The notes under the pieces are model-generated. The model was given only the letters and a program-made list of their open reading frames with translations. It was not told the DNA's origin and did no database searches. 64,000 nucleotides of DNA, taken from Manihot esculenta. Its lineage: Eukaryota; Streptophyta; Magnoliopsida; Malpighiales; Euphorbiaceae. A program made the position numbers and the translations under genes. Positions 56,066 through 64,000 of this stretch are shown in pieces (the first letter of the stretch is position 1; each line of letters begins with the position of its first letter). The DNA lies in assembly GCF_001659605.2 (NCBI RefSeq), contig NC_035178.2, forward strand, positions 8,626,062-8,690,061, read 5' to 3'.

Positions 56066-58932
56066 ATTAAACATATTGAACTAAATTTGATTTAATAATT
56101 AAATATTTATTACTCGTGTGAAATATTTAGGTCTACACATTAAATTTTATTAAAAAAATTTATATAAAGGTGAAATTAAATATTAAAATTTTATTAGATA
56201 ATAATTTATATAAAATGTATAAAATTAATTTTTAATTTTTAAAATTATAATAAAAATATTTAATTTAATTCAATTCGATATTTATTTTACTTATTAATTA
56301 TTAGTTTTCGTTTCGATTTCAATTCTCCTTAAATTCATTTATCAAATTGTAGATTTTGTTAAATTGATAATACCTTTTTTGCTATAATCATTTCATTGAA
56401 AATTTTAAAAGTTAAGTTAAAATTTATTTTCTTAAATATAAATACAATTTAATTTTAATTATCGAGTTTGATATTTTACTTTTATAAAATATAATTAACT
56501 ATATTTTTATTATATATAGAAAATATATATGCAAATATTTAATAATACCATTTTTTTCACAAAATTATAGTAAAATTTATAATAATACATTCAATTTATA
56601 GCTTTATTTTTGTTATTAAATTGCTTAACATATAATGATAATTAATTATTTGTATAAAACCATTTAAGTATATAATTTTATATATTCATGATTTACAACA
56701 ATTATTTCATAATAATAAATATTTTATAACTTTATGCTTGAATTTTAAATGTGAATTTAGTATATACTTAAAAATAAATTTAATTTAATTAAACTAAAGT
56801 TCTTTAAAACCATATATTATTAAGAAAAAGAGTTAATAAAAAAAAACTCTATTTTTTTTTTTTTGCAATTGTATTTTATTTTTTATTATTTTTTAATTAA
56901 ATTTTACACTTTTATACTTATTTTAATTACACTCTAATGTTAAATTTTCTAAAACTACCAAAATCACTATGACATTTGACATGTCATTATTACAACAATG
57001 GAATTTAAAATACAATCGGATATAAATTAAAAGATCATGATTTAATTAGTAAATTTTTAAATTTTAGTTATAATTATAATTTTTTTTTAAATTAAAATTT
57101 TTTATTTTTTCCTCTTAAAATTAAAATTTATAATATTAAAAGAATAATTTATATTAAAATTAAATTTTAAAAATTTACTAATTAAAATTTAATTTTTTAA
57201 CTTGTAACTAATTGATGAGTAGAGTCATGTCACAGTATATTTCGTTAATTTTTTATAAAATAAATTTAATATTATAATATAATTAGAACAAATATAAAAT
57301 TTAAATTTAATTATCGAATCATAAAAAATAGAGTATATTTAAAAAATAATAGAACTTTTTTACTATTAACTCTAAAAGAAATTATAACCTCTAAATTAAT
57401 TTTAATAGATTTATTATTTAATTTTTGAATATTAACATTATTAATAAATTTTATTTTTAAAAATTTATTAAAACGTTATTATTTTTTTATTTATTAGTGA
57501 AATAATTTTTTTTTATCGTAATTTTTACTAAAAGTAGATAAAAAAATAAAAAAAAATTTAAATCTAATTTTACTTTTAAATAAAAAATTTTAATTATTAT
57601 TATTAAAAATCAAATTTTATATTTTTAAAAATCTATTAAAAAAAGGAAATATTTGGAATAAGAGAAAAAATCAAAATTAAAATTAAAAAAAGAAAAAGAA
57701 AAAGAAGCTGGAGGACGAAAAAGAAAAAAAAAAGATTTTTTTAATTATATTTTTAATGAAAAAAATAAATGAAAAAATTATTTTATTTAAAAAAATTTAA
57801 TAAATTTTTATAAATATAACAACTAATTTATTAATAACAATATTTAAAAATTAAATAATAAATTTCACTTTCAATTTTCATCTTTCCATTCATCACCGCC
57901 TCTATAATTAATGAATTAGAATCCAAATTGTTTCGCACTCCTTGAGTAAGTCAAAGGCTTCATTTCTTCGGAAAAAAAAAAAAGTCAAAACCTCTATTTA
58001 GTTTATGAAAAAGACATTCTGATTTTTGCAGAATTCGTGAAAATTAGCTAACGATAATTATTTTTCTATTTAAAAATCTATTTTTATAGGTTTTGAAAAT
58101 CTTATTATTTACATAGAATTTTGCTAATACAATTTGTTTTTATACTGTAATTAAATAATAAAAATAAATTAAATTCTTAAAAATATTTTTCATAAAACCC
58201 TAAATTAATTCTAATAATTTAAAAATTAATATTCATATAACTACATTCTTTATGTAGTTTTATCCATTCTCAATTTGTATATGACTCTGCACAGCTGGAA
58301 GTTGTGCACGAATTCTTCACAATCACGTCACCATTATTTTAACCTAGGAGTAGTTTTGGTTCTTACCTAAGTGAAAGGAAACTCAAAACAGAGTAAACCA
58401 ATACAATTTTGTTCCAGCTTTTAGTTTTTTGATAAAATATTTAGAGATTGGACAAGTGGATTATAAAATTTATTTTTTTTATTTTTAATTAAATACTATT
58501 TAAATAAATATAAATAACAGAGTTAGAGTGCAGAGTAATTTTTTAGAGAGTCGAAGCTCTGTTCATTTGATGCATAAAATCTTCTGTTTCTTTCTAGTAC
58601 AACTACAAATCAGCCAATTATCTGATAGCCCATTTGCTAATTATGGGCTAATCATCCTTTTTTTAAGAAAAAATTTCGAGCCCAAAATGCAAAAGCAGAA
58701 GAAGAAGCAGCAGCAGAGCCTGTCGGTTGAAGATGTTTCAGTCCAAGATGAATTCTTTCTCTCTGTAATCGGTCAATAATTCTGGTGTGAACGTATGCGT
58801 GTCAAACTTTTAATTTTTTTTTATTAAAAAGAAGGGAAATTCCCTTTTTTTCTCATTTAAATAAAATAAATAAACTTTATTTTGCATCTCAACCCTCCCC
58901 ACCAAAAAAAAAAAAAACCTTGAGATCTTATC
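56066..58932. other. Intergenic, strongly AT-rich
   Basis: No supported gene; A/T runs with foldback potential to about 57870, then the upstream region of the ERF gene. The 83-codon frame at 58528-58779 lacks a recognisable domain. Confidence 0.55.
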
Positions 58933-59001
58933 ATGAAGAAAGTGTTCTTCTTGGTGCTTCTTCAAGTGATCGCTATTTTAATATCGGCTGATCAAGTTTG
59001 A
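58933..59001 (+). CDS. Candidate upstream ORF in the ERF leader
   Basis: A 22-codon frame starting ATG at 58933, 143 bp before the ERF start codon region ends. The peptide has Lys-Lys followed by a strongly hydrophobic run (VFFLVLLQVIAILIS), like a bare signal peptide. If the transcript begins upstream of 58933 it would act as an uORF that could limit ERF translation. The transcription start is not known, so this may be chance. Confidence 0.3.
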   Translation: MKKVFFLVLLQVIAILISADQV

Positions 59002-59143
59002 ATTCTCCATTATTTCCTTATAACTTCGATTCAAGAAGGTATTCCTGTAATCCTAATTTTCTTAGGAAACAAAAGGAGAAGAGAAAGTAAAAGAAAATAA
59101 CAGGGAAAATCCTCTCTCTCTCTCCCTTTTTCTCTCTGATTAT

Positions 59144-59870
59144 ATGTGTTTGTTGATTTCGAAGGTGGCGAACCAGAGAGGCTCAGGCGAGTACTTCAGG
59201 TACCCTGCTATTGCAGACAGTGGCGATGATGACCAAGAAGAGAGACACCCACAAATTATAACCTCAGAATCGATGTTAAATCAGCCAGTTCATGTCACAC
59301 AATCGCTAGCTGCGTTTCCTGGTCATGGCAGTACGGGGGAGATGTCTGCAATGGTTTCAGCTCTTACTCGTGTGGTTTCCGGCCAAGGAGCTGGTGACTG
59401 GGGATATGGAACTGGTTTCGGCGGTGCAATAACATCTAGTTATGGTGGTTTTGGTTCTCCAGCTGGTGTTTATTCATCATCATCTTCTTCTTCTTTATCA
59501 CCTCCTTTTTCTGCTTATTCGTCTACTTCTGGTTCTGGTTCTGGTTTCTGGATTGGACAAAAGAGAGGACGTGAAGAAGAAGGTGCAGTTCAGTTGATTG
59601 AATCTGAGCCAAGGGTTTATAGAGGGTTTGGTGATTTCACAAGTTCTCATGGAGATTCTTCTTCTTCTGGTGCAACTCGTGAGTTTCTTTCCATTGAATC
59701 TGCCATTCTTTTTCTAATATGTTTTCACTTGTCGGATACAAACATCATATATTGCATGTAATAAAAATTTTATTCTCATCTTTATAATCAAAAGCTTGAA
59801 TTTGTCAGCTTCATGAAATCATCAGACATCTGGAAAGTATCAATACAACAGTTCATTACACTACAGAATT

Positions 59871-59914
<44 letters not shown>

Positions 59915-60789
59915 TTTTCTCTATTTTCTTTGTTCATAATCAATCTTTTATACCATTTACAGTAACAGAAGAGCCAGCTGCTTCAATTATAGTTCCCACC
60001 GCCACCGCTCCCGCTGCACCACCGACATCATCAACTGAAACGGTATCTTATGAAGAAACCGGCGAGCGGAGAAGAAGATACAGAGGAGTTAGACAAAGGC
60101 CGTGGGGTAAATGGGCGGCTGAAATACGTGATCCGCATAAAGCAGCAAGAGTCTGGCTTGGCACATTCGAAACAGCGGAGGCCGCCGCCAGAGCTTACGA
60201 CGAAGCTGCTTTAAGATTTAGAGGAAATAGAGCTAAACTAAACTTCCCTGAAAATGTCAGAGTGTTGCCACCTCCAATGCAAAATGTTCCTATTTCCCAA
60301 ATCCCCATTGGTCTTCCACAGCCATCTCAATTACTGCCATTATCGTCTCAACCACCACAAGAGCCGCAGCAGCCGACGACACTTCCGCCACAATTCTTTT
60401 TGTCTCAGGCTGATACGATGAGAGATTACTGGGAGTACTCTCAGCTGTTACAGAGCACTGGTGACTTGCATGGATTTCAACCCTCGAGTTTGATGGAGCA
60501 AATGTTTTATAATCAGCAATTGGCTTCTCTACAATCAACTGTTTTGCCGTCGTCTTCTCGATCTTCATCGGCTTCATTATCTTCATCCATTTCAGCTCCT
60601 CCTTTTGCAACATCTTCTTCAGGGTCATTGTCATCATCTTCTTCATCCTCTGCTTCATTTCCTCTGATTCTGGCTGGTCAACAATTGGGTTATTTCCGGC
60701 CCCCACGAAATCAAAATCCGCCCACTGGTTCTGATTTGCCGGTGCCGCCATGGTCAGATTCTACTGACCACCCTTCCTCTACTGGTTAA
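59144..60789 (+). CDS. ABR1-like ERF (AP2/ERF group X) transcription factor
   Basis: Exons 59144-59678 and 59963-60789 join in phase 1 across a GT-AG intron, giving 453 residues. The N-terminus [11 protein letters not shown] and the later [13 protein letters not shown] block are the conserved group X motifs of ABR1-type proteins. A Ser-rich region with K-R-G-R-E-E-E follows. One AP2/ERF domain lies at about 218-275 ([48 protein letters not shown]), with the ERF-class Ala and Asp in AAEIRD, so GCC-box binding is expected. The C-terminus is Pro/Gln- and Ser-rich, probably regulatory. Group X members respond to ABA, wounding and stress; ABR1 is an ABA-response repressor. Start chosen because MC...KVANQ is the conserved beginning. 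Confidence 0.93.
59874..59912. repeat. (TA)n microsatellite in the ERF intron
   Basis: About 19 uninterrupted TA units; likely polymorphic. Confidence 0.9.
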
Positions 60790-63700
60790 AGTTGATTCCA
60801 CATTTTTTTAGTTATTATTTTGTTCTTATCTACTTTCGAAATTTTAAAATATGTTTCAGTCATTATTTTTTTTCTTTTTCCTACAAATCGCTCAGATTAA
60901 AATTCAAAGAAAGATAAAAATCCATTTTAATTATAATATCGTTATTATTTTATAAATATTGTTGATTTTATAGTTTAAGCAATGAACATTTTGAACATTT
61001 TACGATTTATATCCTAATTGTTTCTTCCCTTTGCTGGATTTTTCCGATTTTATTCGGTTTATTATAAATTTAAAATATAAATAAATAAATTTTTTATAAT
61101 AAATAAAAAATATATTAGTTAAAAAGATCTTCATAAAATTAAATTTAATAATTAAATAATTATTTTTCCCTATTGCATCACGGCTGCTATTATTTAATGA
61201 GTCTAATCTATGGGCAATCCACCACATTTGATTTATTGGAAAATTGAAGTGAGTTGCATGTGAGAATGAAGTTCTTTCTGGTGGCTGAATTGAATTTTAT
61301 TTAATTTTCAATTGTTGGAAGTGAAATTTTGGTGGATTAGTCAAACATAAAGAATTTTGGAAACCAAACTTTTGATTTCTTTAAAGAGAAGAAATTTAAT
61401 TAGTTTTTACTGTTAGATTTAAATCGAAAAAATTAATTAAAATGAATTAATTTAAATTTTTATTTTTATTTTTTATTTATTTTAATTTGATTTAATTTTT
61501 ATTTAAAAAATTAAAAATTTATAAATTTGCATGTTTAAATTTCAGTCAAAATTATTTATAAAAGAAATAGAGACAAAGAGCTGCTTTCAAGGACATGATG
61601 TCCTAATATTCACCACATCATATTTGATTAAATCGTTTGAAATATTGAAGTTCTTAGGTCACTTTCAATCCCTTGATGATAATTTCAAGGAGAATAATTC
61701 TTGGTTTGATTTGGGGAATTTAAAATTAAAAAAGTTATTTTTAATTATACAGAGTTTCACCAAATAATTAATCAATAATAATTTAAATTTTAAATTAAAT
61801 AAAATACTTATTTTAATCAATTGAATAAAACTATTATCAGTTCGTTTAATTTAATTTAGATAGCTAAATTAAAATAATTGAATTGAATTTTAATTTTATA
61901 AAATTATTATTTTCCTTAATGTGATTAAGCCTTATAAAAATTGAAAATAGGACCATTTTCTATGAAGAATAATTGAAGTTAGAAAACAGATACCTTATCG
62001 TTTTAATTTATTTAAAAAAATTATTATTTAATTCCTTATTAGAAATTTATTAGTTAATTTTTTTATTTTAGAAAATATATTAAAATATATATAATATTTA
62101 AAAAAATTTATTAACTAATATTAAATTTAAACTAAACTCTGAAAAAATAATTCAAACAAAACACGTGTCTCAAATTTTTATAAAAAATAAGTTATTTTTA
62201 TTTTAAATTAATATAAAATTTAATAAATCTCGTCACCACTATACTGAAACACGACATATTTACAGAATCAAAATTGATAAAAAATTTTAATATTATATTA
62301 AATTTATATTAATCTTAACTTATCTCAAAAAATTAATTTAAATTTAACAATTAATTCATCTATAAATTTTAATCCATTAAATATTATAAAAAAATTTAAA
62401 ATATATTTAATATAAATGAATTAATTAGTAGAATTTTATAAATTTAAAGAGATAATTAATAATTTATTTTTAAATTACAGTAAAATATTTTAAATTAATT
62501 AATAAATTTTTTAGAATGTTATAGATATATTAATATATTTTTTAAAATTAATAAATAATTCATTTATTTACACTTTAATTAAAAAATTAAACTCCATCAA
62601 TTTCGTCAGTCATCTCCCACTGTTTTCTTTCTTATTTTGTTCGCCGAGTAAAATTTCAAAAGTCATTGTTCTAAAGCGTTAATAATTTTCAAAACTGAAA
62701 AAATAAATGAGAAAAGTTCAATTTTTTATAATTTATTCCAATTTAAATTCAATATTTCACGGTGAATTACTTTCACAATATTACCATTTCGGATTCACTG
62801 GTTATATAAAACATATGTCCCATCTAAAGCGACAGGTGTCAGTAAGCTATTGGTGTGCCGGAAACAATAATGAATCACAAAAAACGTGCAATATGTTTGA
62901 AGACGCTGAAACCTTTCAACTTGTGAACAATCGTTTGGTACCGACCAAATAGAAAATAAAAGAAAAAGAAAAGAAATGCGATTGTTCTGTCGATGTTGTC
63001 TCCTTATTACATTGTAATATTACTAATAAGGAACCTTCTTTAAGCTTTTTGGCCCTTTTGGTCATTGAAATAAGACCCCTCCTTTGCTTTCGACATGTCT
63101 CTCAAACATTCTTTTCATTCCTTCTACACTTCTTTTCTTTTTGAATAGCAAGCAAATGCATTGCATGATTACATAATGCAGTGAAAAATTATAAAACCGA
63201 CTGAAAAATCTCTATAGATAAAATCAGTGATAAAATTTTATTAATATAACAGCCAATTAACTGAAATATATATACTCAATTTTTACGTTATTTTACATTT
63301 TAATTTAGGTATTTAAATTTTTAATAAATTAATTTGATATTTATATTTAAATATAATTTTAATTAATTTTTTAAAAATAAATATGAGAGTTTAAATAGCA
63401 TATTAAATATAATATTATTTTTAAATACAAACTAATTTTTTTCCGTTGTATCCGAATTCTGTTGCACCACGAGACGCTGTCTGCGAATCGAATTGTTTGG
63501 GAATGCAACCTTAATCGGACGGAAAATTCCATCCAAAACTAAATACGGGCGATAAACCGATAGCGAATAAATACCGTGATTCGGCATTCAAGAGCACAGT
63601 GTGGCAGTTAATAATTTGAGAAATCAATTAATAAGGTGATATTTTAGATTTTTTATAGTATTTAAAATTAATAAAAATAATTAGTAGACTTTTTAAAATA

Positions 63701-64000
63701 TTAATCACATTTTAATATAATTTTTAAAATTTTATAATTAACTAATAAATTTTTTCATATCATAAATACTAAATATTAATTTTTTTAAATAAAAATCCCT
63801 TCCACTCTTTAAATTCTTAAATTTTTGTCATCTACTTTCTTACACTCCTTTTGATCCATCAAGTGTTTATTTATTTATAAAAATTAAATTTAAAATTATT
63901 TTCTTTAATTTTAGAGATTAAAACGTTAAATTTAAAATTTTGAGAAGTAAATATGTTATTAGATTATATTTAAAAGATAAAATTTTTATTAAAATTTTTA
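60790..64000. other. 3' UTR of the ERF gene and AT-rich intergenic DNA
   Basis: No supported gene. An 81-codon frame at 62707-62952 has balanced composition in part but no recognisable domain. A short GC-richer island at 63430-63610 is unexplained. Confidence 0.55.

Noticed and set aside
60290..60751. 153-codon minus-strand frame opposite the ERF C-terminus
   Set aside because: Shadow of the Ser/Pro/Gln-rich ERF tail on the other strand.
1..64000. CRISPR array, bacterial operon or phage-like system
   Set aside because: No regularly spaced identical repeats with unique spacers; introns, SINE, LINE and LTR elements show plant nuclear DNA.

Overview
The window looks like a nuclear chromosome segment of a eudicot plant. 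It has very AT-rich intergenic DNA, multi-exon genes with GT-AG introns, and many plant transposable elements: Ty3/gypsy of the Tat type, hAT, a Mutator-type MITE, L1-type LINE and a tRNA-derived SINE. The gene set (two ASR genes, a PTBP3-like splicing regulator, a plastid-type COG0212 protein, an ABR1-like ERF) is generally angiosperm. A woody Malpighiales or Euphorbiaceae source is my guess from overall feel only; no phylogeny was possible.

Layout. 192-5907 is a decayed Tat-lineage gypsy element with both LTRs, most of pol deleted, and an antisense coiled-coil ORF. 12171-14835 holds a tandem pair of ASR (ABA/stress/ripening) genes. 17740-18115 may be a small minus-strand transcription unit with a weak box C/D-like candidate. 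18955-20851 is a nest: a chromoviral integrase remnant containing a 602-bp Mutator-like MITE with a 9-bp target duplication, followed by a solo LTR. 21156-28250 is a complete PTBP3-like gene (437 aa, four RRMs). 29578-32222 is a complete COG0212 / 5-formyl-THF cyclo-ligase-like gene (361 aa). 32681-33795 is a probable LTR-element remnant. 34061-35762 is a decayed copy of the ribonucleotide reductase large-subunit gene that still carries an upstream E2F-like site. 35934-42150 is a Tat-lineage gypsy element cut off at its 3' side. 42150-45720 is an almost intact four-exon hAT transposase gene on the minus strand with a damaged last splice acceptor. 46029-48195 holds unrecognised open frames with hydrophobic segments. 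48196-58900 is AT-rich intergenic DNA with a SINE, an internally deleted LINE and a W-box/G-box cluster. 58933-60789 is an ABR1-like group X ERF gene preceded by a small upstream ORF. The remainder is AT-rich with no convincing gene.

How the genes relate. Nothing suggests an operon-like functional unit. The five apparently functional genes (ASR1, ASR2, PTBP3-like, COG0212-like, ERF) are all on the plus strand. Three have plausible stress or ABA links by family (the ASR pair and the ABR1-like ERF), but their adjacency is probably incidental. I did not find a convincing unknown multi-gene system. The observations best worth following are the RNR1 pseudogene with its retained E2F site, the nearly intact hAT with a point-mutated acceptor, the perfect 25-bp inverted repeat in the last PTBP3 intron, and the antisense ORF of the first gypsy element.
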